Assembly (NCBI RefSeq): GCF_001044235.1
Contig: NZ_JYNL01000001.1
Span: 991 to 64,990 of the forward strand
Reading direction: 5' to 3'
From: Mycolicibacterium chlorophenolicum
GTDB lineage: Bacteria; Actinomycetota; Actinomycetes; Mycobacteriales; Mycobacteriaceae
Length of the DNA: 64,000 bases
Below the pieces are notes generated by a model. It did not search any database and had not been told where the DNA came from. It saw nothing but the letters and a program-made list of their open reading frames with translations. Positions 46,436 through 56,371 of this stretch are shown here, piece by piece (positions within the stretch are counted from its first letter, which is position 1; every line of letters starts with the position of its first letter). The translations under genes and the position numbers were made by a program.

Positions 46436-47878
46436 ATGACCCGGTTCATCGACCGCGTCGTCATCCACGCGCGAGCGGGTAACGGCGGCAACGGCTGCGC
46501 CTCGGTGCACCGCGAGAAGTTCAAGCCTCTCGGCGGTCCCGACGGCGGAAACGGCGGCCGCGGCGGCAGCATCGTCTTCGTCGTCGACCCTCAGGTGCAC
46601 ACGCTCCTCGACTTCCACTTCCACCCGCACGTGGTCGCGCCCTCGGGCAAGCAGGGTGCCGGCAGCAATCGGGACGGCGCCGCGGGCGTCGATCTCGAGG
46701 TCAAAGTTCCCGACGGCACCGTCGTGCTCGACGAACAGGGCCGTCTGCTGGCCGATCTGGTCGGCGCGGGCACCCGCTTCGAAGCCGCCGCCGGCGGGCG
46801 CGGCGGGCTGGGCAACGCCGCGCTGGCCTCACGCGCGCGCAAGGCCCCGGGGTTCGCGCTGCTCGGCGAGAAGGGCGAGGTCCGCGATCTCACCCTTGAA
46901 CTGAAAACGGTCGCCGACGTGGGCCTGGTCGGCTTCCCGTCGGCGGGCAAGTCGTCGTTGGTGTCGGCGATCTCGGCGGCCAAGCCGAAGATCGCGGACT
47001 ACCCGTTCACGACGCTGGCACCCAACCTCGGCGTGGTCTCGGCCGGCGATCACACGTTCACCGTCGCCGACGTGCCCGGTCTGATTCCCGGCGCCTCGGA
47101 GGGCCGTGGCCTGGGTCTGGACTTCCTGCGCCACATCGAGCGCTGCGCGGTGCTGGTGCACGTAGTCGACTGCGCCACCCTGGAACCGGGGCGCGACCCG
47201 GTCTCCGACATCGAGGCGCTGGAGGCCGAGATCGCGGCCTACACCCCGACCCTGCAGGGCGACACCACGCTCGGTGACCTCGCGGAGCGTCCGCGCGCGG
47301 TGGTGCTCAACAAGATCGACGTGCCCGACGCCCGGGAACTGGCGGAATTCGTCCGCGAGGAGATCGATCGCCGGTTCGGCTGGCCCGTGTTCGAGGTCTC
47401 CACCGTCACCCGAGAAGGACTGCGGCCGTTGACGTTCGCGCTCTGGGACATGGTGGCGGCCTACCGTGCCGCGCAACCCGAGGTGGTGCCGCGCCGGCCG
47501 GTGATCCGACCCGTGCCCGTCGACGAGACGGCGTTCTCCGTGGAACCCGACGGCGAGGGCGGCTTCGTCGTGCGCGGTACCCGCCCGCAGCGCTGGGTCG
47601 CGCAGACGAACTTCGACAACGACGAAGCGGTCGGATATCTCGGTGACCGATTGGCCCGGCTCGGCGTCGAGGACGAACTGCTCAAGCTCGGCGCGAAGCC
47701 CGGGTGCGCGGTGACGATCGGCGACATGACATTCGATTGGGAGCCGCAGACTCCGGCCGGGGTCGACGTGCATCTGTCCGGGCGGGGCACCGACATCCGA
47801 CTCGAGCAGAACGAGCGGGTGTCGGCCGACGAGCGCAAGGCGGCACGGAAGGCGCGCCGGGAAAGTCACGACGAATGA
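46436..47878 (+). CDS. obg: Obg-family GTPase
   Basis: 480 residues. Ribosome-associated GTPase. The glycine-rich Obg fold spans 1-158 ([17 protein letters not shown]). The G domain has G1 GFPSAGKSS (166-174), G3 DVPGLIPGA and G4 NKID. The C-terminal OCT domain (about 350-435) is present, followed by a charged tail. GAGAGGAGG before the ATG. It follows rpmA by 93 bp, the classic arrangement, and overlaps proB. Confidence 0.96.
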   Translation: MTRFIDRVVIHARAGNGGNGCASVHREKFKPLGGPDGGNGGRGGSIVFVVDPQVHTLLDFHFHPHVVAPSGKQGAGSNRDGAAGVDLEVKVPDGTVVLDEQGRLLADLVGAGTRFEAAAGGRGGLGNAALASRARKAPGFALLGEKGEVRDLTLELKTVADVGLVGFPSAGKSSLVSAISAAKPKIADYPFTTLAPNLGVVSAGDHTFTVADVPGLIPGASEGRGLGLDFLRHIERCAVLVHVVDCATLEPGRDPVSDIEALEAEIAAYTPTLQGDTTLGDLAERPRAVVLNKIDVPDARELAEFVREEIDRRFGWPVFEVSTVTREGLRPLTFALWDMVAAYRAAQPEVVPRRPVIRPVPVDETAFSVEPDGEGGFVVRGTRPQRWVAQTNFDNDEAVGYLGDRLARLGVEDELLKLGAKPGCAVTIGDMTFDWEPQTPAGVDVHLSGRGTDIRLEQNERVSADERKAARKARRESHDE

Positions 47879-48975
47879 GCCGGCACCGGGACGCGATCCG
47901 TACCGCGCGCTCCGTGGTCGTCAAGATCGGTACCACCGCACTGACCACTCCGACAGGCGAATTCGACCGCAGCCGTCTGGAGCACCTCGCCGACGCGATC
48001 GAAGCGCGGATGAAGTCGGGCTCGGACGTGGTGATCGTGTCATCCGGAGCGATCGCCGCGGGAATCGAACCGCTGCGGCTGACCCGCCGGCCCACCGATC
48101 TGGCGACCAAGCAGGCCGCCGCCAGCGTGGGGCAGGTGGCGCTGGTGAACTCGTGGAGTGCGGCGTTCGGACGCTATGAGCGCACCGTCGGGCAGGTGCT
48201 GCTGACCGCGCACGACATCTCGATGCGCGTGCAACACACCAACGCCCAGCGCACGCTCGACCGCCTGCGGGCGCTGCACGCGGTGGCGATCGTCAACGAG
48301 AACGACACGGTGGCCACCAACGAGATCCGGTTCGGCGACAACGACCGGCTCTCGGCGCTGGTGGCGCATCTCGTCGGCGCCGATGCGCTGATCCTGCTCT
48401 CCGACGTCGACGGTCTGTACGACAGCGATCCGCGAAAAGGCAACGCACGCTACATCTCCGAGGTCGCCGGGCCGGACGACCTGGAGGGGGTGACCGCGGG
48501 CCGGGGCAGCCACCTGGGCACCGGCGGGATGGTCTCCAAACTGTCCTCGGCGCTGCTGGCGGCCGACGCGGGGGTGCCGGTGCTGCTGGCCGCGGCCTCC
48601 GACGCGGCCGCGGCCCTCGACGGTGCGTCGGTGGGCACCGTGTTCGCACCGCGTGCCGAGCGGATGTCGGCACGCCGGTTCTGGGTGCGGTACGCCGCCG
48701 AAGCGGTCGGATCTCTGACCCTCGACGATGGCGCGGTGAAAGCCGTTGTCAAGCAACGTCGTTCACTGCTGCCCGCAGGCATCACGGCGGTGTCGGGCCG
48801 CTTCTACGGCGGCGACGTCGTCGAACTGCGGGCCCAGGATTCGACGATGGTCGCCCGCGGCGTGGTGGCCTACGACGCGGCGGAACTGGCCACGATGCTG
48901 GGCCGGTCGACGTCGGACCTGCCCGCCGAGATGCGCCGGCCCGCGGTGCACGCCGACGACCTCGTCGCCGTCTAG
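47875..48975 (+). CDS. proB: Glutamate 5-kinase
   Basis: 366 residues. First step of proline synthesis. Amino-acid-kinase domain ([46 protein letters not shown]) plus a C-terminal PUA domain (about 275-360). The ATG at 47875 overlaps the obg stop (ATGA). The partner gene proA is 7.4 kb downstream, as in M. tuberculosis. Its TAG stop shares CTAG with the convergent gene. Confidence 0.95.
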   Translation: MSRHRDAIRTARSVVVKIGTTALTTPTGEFDRSRLEHLADAIEARMKSGSDVVIVSSGAIAAGIEPLRLTRRPTDLATKQAAASVGQVALVNSWSAAFGRYERTVGQVLLTAHDISMRVQHTNAQRTLDRLRALHAVAIVNENDTVATNEIRFGDNDRLSALVAHLVGADALILLSDVDGLYDSDPRKGNARYISEVAGPDDLEGVTAGRGSHLGTGGMVSKLSSALLAADAGVPVLLAAASDAAAALDGASVGTVFAPRAERMSARRFWVRYAAEAVGSLTLDDGAVKAVVKQRRSLLPAGITAVSGRFYGGDVVELRAQDSTMVARGVVAYDAAELATMLGRSTSDLPAEMRRPAVHADDLVAV

Positions 48976-49571
48976 CGGTCTTTCCACCGCCGCACGCGCC
49001 GCTCGGCGGCGTCGATCGCGTCGTCGTCGGCGCGGCGGACGGGCACACCATGCGCCTGCGCGGTCGCGATCAGGGCGTCGCGCACGGCCGGGTCGGCCAT
49101 CAACAGCGTGGCGAGCACGCCCGCCGACAGTGTGCGGTTGCGGATCATGCCCCGGTAGTTGACCTCCGCCGGGATGCGCACGTCCAGCAGACCCCCCACC
49201 GTGCCCCCGGCGGCCGCGACGAGCGCCGTCAGCACCGCGTCGGACGCCAGGTCGAGCAGCAGCCCTCGCCCGGGGAAGCGGGGCAGCGGCAGCTTCCCGA
49301 TCTGGGCGTCGAGCGCGTCGGAGAGCAGGTAACCGACCAGGCTGTGGGTCTCGACGCTCTTGACGTCGTTCCAGTCCACCGCGTCGCCGTCGAACTCCAC
49401 CGCGTCAGCGCTGATACCCAGGCTGCCGACGTGATTGAGCAGACGCAACAGATTGCTCAGCGGCGCGGGCGCGCGAGTGAGCCCGGCGACGGCGTCGCCG
49501 ATGCCGGCGCTCCACCGGCCCGACACCGGCCCGGCCGGGAGCCGCAGCCTCGGCAGTACGGACGTCACCAC
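48972..49571 (-). CDS. Conserved mycobacterial protein of unknown function
   Basis: 199 residues, no recognised family. Mostly helical, with a Leu-rich middle ([17 protein letters not shown]), a DW pair in [15 protein letters not shown], a hydrophobic [14 protein letters not shown] stretch that is too polar for a clear membrane segment, and a basic end (RRVRRWKDR). GTG at 49571, two bases after the sirtuin stop; a second GTG follows at once. It is likely co-transcribed with the sirtuin. Its stop overlaps that of proB. Confidence 0.65.
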   Translation of the reverse strand: MVTSVLPRLRLPAGPVSGRWSAGIGDAVAGLTRAPAPLSNLLRLLNHVGSLGISADAVEFDGDAVDWNDVKSVETHSLVGYLLSDALDAQIGKLPLPRFPGRGLLLDLASDAVLTALVAAAGGTVGGLLDVRIPAEVNYRGMIRNRTLSAGVLATLLMADPAVRDALIATAQAHGVPVRRADDDAIDAAERRVRRWKDR

Positions 49572-49573
49572 GG

Positions 49574-50410
49574 CTACGCCGAACTCGCCAGCGCGGGCAG
49601 CTCGTCGGCGAGCAGCGCGAGCATCGGTGAGCACCCGTTGTCGATCGTGACCGTCGCCAGATCGTCCCCCCGGGTCCGGCCGCGGTTGACGATCGCGATC
49701 GGGACGCCCCGGGCGGCGGCGTGCCGCACGAAGCGGTAACCGGAGTACACCGTCAGCGACGAGCCGGCGACCAACAGTGCGTCGGCGTCGTCGACCATCG
49801 AATACGCCTCGTCCACGCGGCTTTTCGGCACGCTCTCCCCGAAATAGACGATGTCGGGTTTGAGCATCCCGCCACACGCCGGACAGTCGATGATCCGGAA
49901 GCTCGAGGTGTCGCCGACCACCGCGTCGGCGTCCGGGGCGACCGCGATGCTGTCCACGCCGCGCACTCGCTCCCGAAAGCCGGGGTTCGCCGCCTCGAGC
50001 AGTTCGTCGAGTGCTGCCCGGGACATGCCGTGCCCGCAGTCCAGGCAGACCACGTGTACGTATGTGCCGTGCAGGTTGATGACGGCCCGGCTGCCGGCCT
50101 TGGTGTGCAGCAGGTCGACGTTCTGGGTGATCAGTCCCGTCACGACGCCCGCGCGTTCCAGCGCGGCCAGGGCGCGGTGCCCCGCGTTGGGTCGGCGCTC
50201 GTCCATGTGCCGCCACCCGACGTGGTTACGGGCCCAGTAGCGCTGGCGGAACACCGGGTCGGACGTGAACTGTCTGATCGTCATCGGGTTGGCCGGCGGC
50301 GAGTCCGGTCCGCGGTAGTCCGGAATCCCGGAGTCCGTCGACATGCCGGCCCCGGTGAGGACGGCCACGCGCCGGCCCCGCAGGGCGGTGATCAACTCGG
50401 GGGATTCCAC
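49574..50410 (-). CDS. Sir2-family NAD-dependent protein deacylase
   Basis: 278 residues. NAD-binding GAGMSTDSGIPDYRG (20-34), QNVD (96-99) and the catalytic His114 in NLHGTY. The zinc site is C122-x2-C125 and C176-x2-C179. It looks like the SIRT4-like bacterial class that lacks the Tyr/Arg acyl pocket of class III. GTG at 50410 with TATCCT 7 nt upstream suggests a leaderless mRNA. Products include nicotinamide; the NAD synthetase gene lies nearby. Confidence 0.9.
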   Translation of the reverse strand: MESPELITALRGRRVAVLTGAGMSTDSGIPDYRGPDSPPANPMTIRQFTSDPVFRQRYWARNHVGWRHMDERRPNAGHRALAALERAGVVTGLITQNVDLLHTKAGSRAVINLHGTYVHVVCLDCGHGMSRAALDELLEAANPGFRERVRGVDSIAVAPDADAVVGDTSSFRIIDCPACGGMLKPDIVYFGESVPKSRVDEAYSMVDDADALLVAGSSLTVYSGYRFVRHAAARGVPIAIVNRGRTRGDDLATVTIDNGCSPMLALLADELPALASSA

Positions 50411-50445
50411 GCTGTCGAGGATAGGTGCCCGCGCGTCCGCGCTGC

Positions 50446-50985
50446 TCAGGGCAGGCAGTCAGCCGCCGCGATGATCTCGGCGCCCATGTTCTGCTCCATC
50501 ATCTGCAGGGCGGCCTCACCCAGCGCCGGGTCGATGTGGGCGACGCCGTCTCGGGGGATGACCACCGGGAAGTGCCGGACGTAGGCGTCCAGGGCGGTGT
50601 AGAGGACGCACTGCTCGGTGACCTGCCCGGTCAGCACGAGACGGTCCGGTTTGAGCTGCGTGAGCAGATAGGCCAGCGGGGTCGCGTAGAAGGCGCTGTG
50701 GCGGACCTTCGTCATCAACCGCAGACCGTGCTGCGGCACGATCGGTTCGACCAGATCGGGCCGCTCCCCGTCCAGGGCGCTGCGCACGATGTCGCTGAAC
50801 TCGGCGCTGAAGTCGCCGTAGTTGTCGTTGACGTAGACCAATTCGACGTCGTCACGATCGTGGGCCTCGGAGACCAGCCGGCTCAGCGGGTCGATGATCG
50901 GCTCGACGTGGGGGATCAGCGTTTCGGCGTCCGGGTGCCGGTACGTGTTCATCATGTCGATGACGAGAATGACCGTGTCGCTCAT
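50446..50985 (-). CDS. Isochorismatase-superfamily cysteine hydrolase
   Basis: 179 residues. Triad positions are Asp in VILVIDMMN (D10), Lys in TKVRHSAF and Cys in TGQVTEQCVLY. It lacks the His residues of the PncA metal site, so a nicotinamidase role is unlikely in spite of the NAD-linked neighbours. The ATG at 50985 is taken; an in-frame ATG four codons upstream is possible. Divergent from nadE by 43 bp. Substrate unknown. Confidence 0.8.
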   Translation of the reverse strand: MSDTVILVIDMMNTYRHPDAETLIPHVEPIIDPLSRLVSEAHDRDDVELVYVNDNYGDFSAEFSDIVRSALDGERPDLVEPIVPQHGLRLMTKVRHSAFYATPLAYLLTQLKPDRLVLTGQVTEQCVLYTALDAYVRHFPVVIPRDGVAHIDPALGEAALQMMEQNMGAEIIAAADCLP

Positions 50986-51028
50986 GGGGCCGTGCATACC
51001 CGGGAAAATCGCGGGGACACAATGAGGC

Positions 51029-53071
51029 ATGGACTTTTACTCGGCGTATCAGCAGGGCTTCGTCCGTATCGCCGCGTGCACCCATCACACCGCGCTGGCC
51101 GACCCCGCCGCGAACGCCGAGACGGTGCTGCGCATCGCCCGTGACTGCGATGACGACAACATCGGTCTGGCGGTGTTCCCCGAACTGACCCTCTCGGGCT
51201 ACTCGATCGAGGACATCGTCATGCAGGACGCGCTGCTCGAGGCCGTCGAGGACGCGGTCCTGCAGGTGGCGGCCGGTTCGGCGGCGCTGCTGCCGGTGCT
51301 CGTCGTCGGTGCACCGCTGCGGCACCGGCACCGCGTCTACAACACCGCCGTGGTGATCCACCGGGGCCGCGTGCTGGGCGTGGTGCCCAAGTCCTACCTG
51401 CCCACCTACCGCGAGTTCTACGAGAAGCGCCAGATCGCCGCCGGCGACGACGAGAACGGGGAGATCCGGATCGGCGACTCGGACGTGCCGTTCGGGCCGG
51501 ATCTGCTGTTCGCCGCCGAGGACCTGCCGAACTTCGTGCTGCACGTGGAGATCTGCGAGGACATGTTCGTGCCCGTGCCGCCGAGTGCCGAAGCCGCGTT
51601 GGCCGGCGCCACGGTGCTGGCCAACCTGTCGGGCAGCCCCATCACGATCGGCCGCGCCGAAGACCGCGCGCTGCTGGCCCGCTCGGCGTCGGCGCGATGC
51701 CTGGCGGCCTACGTCTACGCCGCGGCGGGGGAGGGCGAGTCGACCACGGACCTGGCCTGGGACGGGCAGACCATGATCTGGGAGAACGGCATCTGCCTCG
51801 CGCAATCCGAACGGTTCCCGAAGGGCGAGCGGCGCTCGGTCGCCGACGTCGACCTGATGCTGCTGCGCAACGAGCGGACGCGGATGGGCACCTTCGACGA
51901 CAACCGGCGTCATCACCTGATCGATGACGATGCGTTTCGCCGCATCGGATTCCGGCTGGATCCGCCCGGGGGCGACATCGGGCTGCTGCGCGAGGTGGAG
52001 CGGTTCCCGTTCGTGCCCAACGATCCGGCCCGGCTCGAGCAGGACTGCTACGAGGCCTACAACATCCAGGTCTCCGGGCTCGAGCAGCGGCTGCGCGCGC
52101 TCCACTATCCCAAGGTGGTGCTCGGCCTGTCGGGCGGTCTGGATTCCACGCACGCGCTGATCGTCGCGGCGCGTGCGATGGACCGCGAAGAGCGTCCGCG
52201 CAGCGACATCCTGGCCTACACGCTGCCCGGTTTCGCCACCGGCGAGCGGACGAAGAACAACGCGACCCGCCTGGCCGAGGCGCTCGGTGTCACGTTCGAG
52301 ACCATCGACATCAGGGCCACCGCCGAGCTCATGCTCAAGGAGATGGACCATCCGTTCTCGCGCGGCGAGAAGGTCTACGACGTGACGTTCGAGAACGTGC
52401 AGGCCGGCCTGCGCACCGACTACCTGTTCCGGTTGGCCAACTTCCGGGGCGGCATCGTGCTGGGCACCGGGGATCTGTCGGAGCTCGCGCTGGGCTGGTC
52501 GACCTACGGGGTGGGCGACCAGATGTCGCACTACAACGTCAACGGCGGGGTGCCGAAGACGCTGATCCAGCATCTGATCCGCTGGGTGATCTCCTCGGAG
52601 CAGTTCGACCACACGGTCAATGAGGTGCTCGCCGACGTCCTCGACACCGAGATCAGTCCGGAGCTGGTGCCCGCCGGCGAAGACGAGGAGATCCAGAGCA
52701 GTCAGGACAAGGTGGGTCCGTATGTGCTGCAGGACTTCTCGCTGTTCCAGGTGCTGCGCTACGGGTTCCGGCCCTCGCGGGTGGCGTTCCTGGCCTGGCA
52801 CGCGTGGAGCGATGCCGATCGTGGGGACTGGCCCCTCGGCATTCCCGAGGAGAAGCGACCGTCCTTCACGCTGAAGGAGATTCGGCACTGGCTACAGGTG
52901 TTCGCCCAGCGCTTCTACTCGTTCAGCCAGTTCAAGCGCTCCGCGCTGCCCAACGGGCCCAAGGTGTCCGCGGGCGGCTCACTGTCGCCGCGCGGCGACT
53001 GGCGCGCACCGTCGGACATGTCGGCACGCACCTGGCTCGACGAGATCGAACGCTGCGTGCCGGAGAGCTAG
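51029..53071 (+). CDS. nadE: Glutamine-dependent NAD+ synthetase
   Basis: 680 residues. Last step of NAD synthesis. N-terminal nitrilase-type glutaminase with E52 (FPELTLSG), K121 region (VPKSYLPTYREFYE) and C176 (HVEICEDMFV), the numbering known for the M. tuberculosis enzyme. The C-terminal ATP-pyrophosphatase domain has LSGGLDSTHALIV and GTGDLSELALGW. Ortholog of Rv2438c. Converges with the next gene on a shared CTAG. Confidence 0.95.
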   Translation: MDFYSAYQQGFVRIAACTHHTALADPAANAETVLRIARDCDDDNIGLAVFPELTLSGYSIEDIVMQDALLEAVEDAVLQVAAGSAALLPVLVVGAPLRHRHRVYNTAVVIHRGRVLGVVPKSYLPTYREFYEKRQIAAGDDENGEIRIGDSDVPFGPDLLFAAEDLPNFVLHVEICEDMFVPVPPSAEAALAGATVLANLSGSPITIGRAEDRALLARSASARCLAAYVYAAAGEGESTTDLAWDGQTMIWENGICLAQSERFPKGERRSVADVDLMLLRNERTRMGTFDDNRRHHLIDDDAFRRIGFRLDPPGGDIGLLREVERFPFVPNDPARLEQDCYEAYNIQVSGLEQRLRALHYPKVVLGLSGGLDSTHALIVAARAMDREERPRSDILAYTLPGFATGERTKNNATRLAEALGVTFETIDIRATAELMLKEMDHPFSRGEKVYDVTFENVQAGLRTDYLFRLANFRGGIVLGTGDLSELALGWSTYGVGDQMSHYNVNGGVPKTLIQHLIRWVISSEQFDHTVNEVLADVLDTEISPELVPAGEDEEIQSSQDKVGPYVLQDFSLFQVLRYGFRPSRVAFLAWHAWSDADRGDWPLGIPEEKRPSFTLKEIRHWLQVFAQRFYSFSQFKRSALPNGPKVSAGGSLSPRGDWRAPSDMSARTWLDEIERCVPES

Positions 53072-53679
53072 CGGCGCAGCCCTGTTCGCGGCAGGAAGCG
53101 TCCGACGCTTGCGGCGTACCCGCGGTAGTCGTCCCCGTGCACGGCCAGCAGGTAGGGCTCCTCGACGATGCGGACCTGGAGTTCGATCGTCGCGATCAGC
53201 AGGACGAGCCCGACGATCGCCGGCCAGTTGGGGGTGATCAGGACGACGCCGAAGCCGAAAAGGATCATCGCCGTGAAGATCGGGTTGCGCACCAGACCGA
53301 ACACCCCGGTGCGCACCAGCGTCGTCCTCTCGCCGGGGTCCACGCCGATGCGCCACGAATCACCCATGGCCAGTTGGGCGTACACGGTCGCGGCGATGCC
53401 CGCCGCCGCGACGAGGACGCCGGTGAACACGACCTCGGGCCGGTCGGCCACGGCGAGCGGGGACACCACGCCGACCATCTGCAGAACCGGTGCCAGCACC
53501 GCGCAGGCGATGGCGAGGACGAAACCCACACCCGCCCACCACTCGAGGCTGCCCGGCCGCCCGCTCACCCCCCGGAACCCCGTGGAACCGGTGCGGCGCC
53601 GTTGCTCCACACTGCGCCAGCCGAATCCGACGACGAGAAACACCGTGAACAGCGCGAGGGAGACGGTCGGAGGTGTCAT
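53068..53679 (-). CDS. Isoprenylcysteine carboxyl methyltransferase-like membrane protein
   Basis: 203 residues with four or five membrane segments. The C-terminal RNPIFTAMILFGFG, VRIVEEPYLLAVHGDDYRGY and GRFLP match the ICMT/PEMT-like phospholipid or prenyl methyltransferase group, where the RNP and EE positions bind SAM. The ATG at 53679 overlaps the upstream stop (ATGA). Last gene of a three-gene metal-regulated operon. Substrate unknown. Confidence 0.78.
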   Translation of the reverse strand: MTPPTVSLALFTVFLVVGFGWRSVEQRRRTGSTGFRGVSGRPGSLEWWAGVGFVLAIACAVLAPVLQMVGVVSPLAVADRPEVVFTGVLVAAAGIAATVYAQLAMGDSWRIGVDPGERTTLVRTGVFGLVRNPIFTAMILFGFGVVLITPNWPAIVGLVLLIATIELQVRIVEEPYLLAVHGDDYRGYAASVGRFLPRTGLRR

Positions 53680-54284
53680 GCGCAGCACGGGTCCCCACGC
53701 AGCGCGTTGACGCCCTCACGGACCGCGATCGCCGCGATACCCAGTGCGGCAACAGAATCCGCCCAGTCCCAGCCGAGGGTGCTGTTGAGCACCAGCCCGA
53801 CCAGCAGCACGGCGGACAGGTACGTGCACAGCAGGGTCTGCTTCGAATCCGCGACCGCCGAGCGCGAGCCCAGTTCGCGTCCCGCGCGGCGCTGAGCCAG
53901 CGACAGCACCGGCATCACCGCGAGGCTCAGCGCGGCGATCGCGATCCCGAGCAGGGTGGGCTGCGGCTCGCGGATGCCGGCCAGGGACAGGGCGGCGTCG
54001 ACGGTGACGTAGGCGGCCAGGGCGAAGAAGGAGAACGCGATGAAGCGCAGCGCCGCCTTCTCCCGGGTCTCGGGATCCGCCGCCGAGAACTGCCAGGCCA
54101 CCGCGGCGGCCGACGACACCTCGATCACGGAGTCGAGCCCGAAGCCGATCAGCGCCGAGGACGACACCCGTGTTCCTTCGGCGAGCGCCACCACCGCTTC
54201 GACGACGTTGTACGTGATCGTGGCGGCGACGAGCAGGCGTACGCGGCGGGTCAGCACCGCCCGGCGGTCGGCGGAGATCGTCAT
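53676..54284 (-). CDS. Short cation-diffusion-facilitator-like transporter
   Basis: 202 residues, five or six membrane segments. FGLDSVIEVSSA and SRSAVADSKQTLLCTYLS resemble the metal-site helices of CDF proteins (Asp pairs). The usual cytoplasmic C-terminal domain is absent, and the protein is about two thirds of the common CDF length. Ends in GDPCCA, a Cys pair. Coupled to the CmtR-like regulator by a 1-base TGATG overlap, which suggests efflux of Cd, Pb or Zn. Confidence 0.8.
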   Translation of the reverse strand: MTISADRRAVLTRRVRLLVAATITYNVVEAVVALAEGTRVSSSALIGFGLDSVIEVSSAAAVAWQFSAADPETREKAALRFIAFSFFALAAYVTVDAALSLAGIREPQPTLLGIAIAALSLAVMPVLSLAQRRAGRELGSRSAVADSKQTLLCTYLSAVLLVGLVLNSTLGWDWADSVAALGIAAIAVREGVNALRGDPCCA

Positions 54285-54613
54285 CAGCAGCACCCCTGCT
54301 CGTCGGCGGTGGGGCAGCAGGCAGGATCGACCTCGAGCACCAGGCCCAGCAGGTCGCCGAGAGCGTGGGCGATCCGCGGATCGGCGAGCTGGTAGCGGCT
54401 GCGCCGGCCCTCCGGGGTCGCGGTCACCAGGCCGCAGCCGCGCAGGCAGGCCAGGTGGTTGGACAGGATCTGGCGCGACACTCCGATCCGGTCGGCCAGG
54501 TCGGACGGGTAGCCGGGTCCGTCGCGCAGGATCAGCAGGATCTCGGCACGCGTCGCATCGGACAGGGCGTACCCGAACCGGGAGAGGGCGTCACTGTCGA
54601 CGGCGGTCCGCAT
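54284..54613 (-). CDS. cmtR: ArsR/SmtB-family metal sensor, CmtR-like
   Basis: 109 residues. Winged helix with the recognition helix around VSRQILSNHLACLRGCGLV. Cys56 and Cys60 in ACLRGC occupy the places of the Cd/Pb ligands of M. tuberculosis CmtR (C57, C61). Four more Cys lie in the tail (C99, C100, C108, C109). Predicted repressor of its own operon, released by soft metals. ATG at 54613, with TACTGT 7 nt upstream on the coding strand, so leaderless. Confidence 0.82.
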   Translation of the reverse strand: MRTAVDSDALSRFGYALSDATRAEILLILRDGPGYPSDLADRIGVSRQILSNHLACLRGCGLVTATPEGRRSRYQLADPRIAHALGDLLGLVLEVDPACCPTADEQGCC

Positions 54614-54633
54614 ACCGCCGACAGTACATCGAC

Positions 54634-54647
54634 TTCTGTATTCAGAA
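54634..54647. promoter_or_regulatory. Candidate CmtR-type operator
   Basis: TTCTG-TATT-CAGAA, a perfect 5-4-5 dyad, 8-21 bp upstream of the leaderless -10 box (54621-54626) of the metal operon. It sits between the -35 and -10 positions, ideal for repression. Binding is inferred. Confidence 0.6.
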
Positions 54648-54659
54648 AAGGCTGAACTT

Positions 54660-55475
54660 TCAGAGTCGGCCGTCGAGGCGCAGATCCGGGTGCACCCAGT
54701 CGGGTGAGCGGCGTTCCTTGAACGCCAGGAATCCCTCGATCGATTCGGGCGCCCCCAGGCTGGCCTGCATGCCGATGCGGTCGTAGAGCCCGACATAGCT
54801 GTCCAGACTCGCCTTGATCACCGACCGGGCATGCGGCGCGGTGCGACAACACTGCGCGAGCACCTCCCGGGCCGCGTCCTGCAGCTCGTCATGCGGCACC
54901 ACCCGCGCGACCATGCCCCACTCCAGCGCCTCGGCCGCCGAGAGCGTGCGGCCGGTGAACATCAGGTCCCTGGTGCGCACCGGACCGATCAGACGCGCGA
55001 GCATCTGGCTGTAGTACGTGTCGGCGATGCCGCGGTAGAGCTCGGGAACACGGAAGGTCGCCCGGTCGCTCACGACGGCCATGTCGGCGCACAACGCGAT
55101 CTGCAGACCGCCGCCCTGGCAGAGCCCGTTGACCGCGGCGACGACGGGCTTGGCGGACTGGCGCAGCGTGTCGAACGGCAGCGCGTCCATGCCGAGCGCC
55201 GACCCGAAGGTCAGCCAGTTGTCGGCCCCGCCGCCGCCCATGTCGCCGCCCGGAGCGAACACGTCGCCGGTGCCGGTGATGAGCAGGCCCGCCAGATCCG
55301 GATCGCTGTCGACGTGCGAGACCGCGTACTTGATACCGAAGTACATCGCCGGGGTCATCGCGTTGCGCGCCTCGGGACGGTCCAGGGTGCACACCCCGAA
55401 CGCCTTCTCCCGGGTGAAGCGCAGATACGGCGTGCCGAGCCAGTCGCCGTCAGGGGGGCGGGGTGGGGTCGTCAC
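54660..55475 (-). CDS. Enoyl-CoA hydratase/isomerase family protein
   Basis: 271 residues from the GTG at 55475. Crotonase fold: oxyanion-hole motifs ARNAMTPAMYFGIKYA and AAVNGLCQGGGLQIALCADMA (given in part), then FRVPELYRGIADTY where a catalytic Glu is expected. ELYRG supplies one Glu. Likely fatty-acid or steroid side-chain beta-oxidation. Several GTG codons lie upstream in frame (up to 55550); the chosen one has AGGA 11 nt before it. Stands alone between the metal operon and rbsK. Confidence 0.83.
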   Translation of the reverse strand: MTTPPRPPDGDWLGTPYLRFTREKAFGVCTLDRPEARNAMTPAMYFGIKYAVSHVDSDPDLAGLLITGTGDVFAPGGDMGGGGADNWLTFGSALGMDALPFDTLRQSAKPVVAAVNGLCQGGGLQIALCADMAVVSDRATFRVPELYRGIADTYYSQMLARLIGPVRTRDLMFTGRTLSAAEALEWGMVARVVPHDELQDAAREVLAQCCRTAPHARSVIKASLDSYVGLYDRIGMQASLGAPESIEGFLAFKERRSPDWVHPDLRLDGRL

Positions 55476-55500
55476 GGCGGTCGTCCTCACGGTCGGGACG

Positions 55501-56364
55501 TCACATGTCTTGGCCGAGGACGTCGTCGATGGCCTCACTGTAGGGCGCACAGTCGCCGGCGCCGTGCACCAGCGTCGCCAGTGCCCCCGCTGCCGCGGCG
55601 CGCCGCAGCGCAGCCTCGACCCCGGTGGTCCACGCCGCGGCCAGCACGCCGGCGAACACGTCGCCGGCTCCCGTCGTGTCCACCGCCTCGACCGCGGGTG
55701 CGGGGACGTCGAGATCGGCGCCGTCGCCGCGGTAGGTGACGCCCGCGGCGCCGCGGGTCGTCACCAGGTGCGCGACGCGGGTCTCGGCCCAGTCGGGCGC
55801 CTCGGTCTCGTTGACCACGACGACGTCGGCGTGGTCGGCCAGGCGCCCGCGGTCCGCCGGGTCGGTAACGGCCGGTGAGGCGTTGACGATGACCACCGCC
55901 CCCGCCTCCCGCCCGACGCCAGCCGCGGCGAGCGCGGTGGCGATCGGGATCTCCAGCGAGATGAGCACGACGTCACTGTCGGCGATCACCGACCGGATGG
56001 CGGCCGAGCTGAGCGCCAGATGTGCGTTGGCCCCCGGTGCGACGACGATGCAGTTCTCGGCGTCGCCGTCAACGATGATCGCGGCCGTCCCGCTGGGGCC
56101 GGGCACCTCGACCGTCGCCTCCAGGCCGACGCCGTTGGCTCGCAGATGCGCCCGCAGTTCCGCCGCCGCGGCATCGGTGCCCAGGGCGGCGACGAGGTGG
56201 ACGTCCGCACCGGCCCGGGCCGCCGCGACGGCCTGATTGGCGCCCTTGCCGCCCGGGGAGAGCGCGAGCTCCGACGCCAGCACCGTCTGACCCGGCCGGG
56301 GCAGCGACGCGACCGTGAAAGAGAGGTCGGCATTGACACTGCCGACCACGCAGATCCTCGCCAT
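55501..56364 (-). CDS. rbsK: Ribokinase
   Basis: 287 residues. PfkB fold with [23 protein letters not shown] at the start (shown in part), the diagnostic [18 protein letters not shown] and the C-terminal [17 protein letters not shown]-dependent phosphorylation of ribose. The ATG at 56364 has TAGCGT 7 nt upstream, overlapping the proA promoter. Equivalent to Rv2436 in the same neighbourhood. Confidence 0.9.
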   Translation of the reverse strand: MARICVVGSVNADLSFTVASLPRPGQTVLASELALSPGGKGANQAVAAARAGADVHLVAALGTDAAAAELRAHLRANGVGLEATVEVPGPSGTAAIIVDGDAENCIVVAPGANAHLALSSAAIRSVIADSDVVLISLEIPIATALAAAGVGREAGAVVIVNASPAVTDPADRGRLADHADVVVVNETEAPDWAETRVAHLVTTRGAAGVTYRGDGADLDVPAPAVEAVDTTGAGDVFAGVLAAAWTTGVEAALRRAAAAGALATLVHGAGDCAPYSEAIDDVLGQDM

Positions 56365-56371
56365 CGCGGCA

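Noticed and set aside
50446..50985. Cysteine hydrolase as pyrazinamidase/nicotinamidase (pncA)
   Set aside because: The Asp-x-His and further His metal ligands of PncA are absent, in spite of the matching Asp/Lys/Cys triad and NAD-related neighbours.
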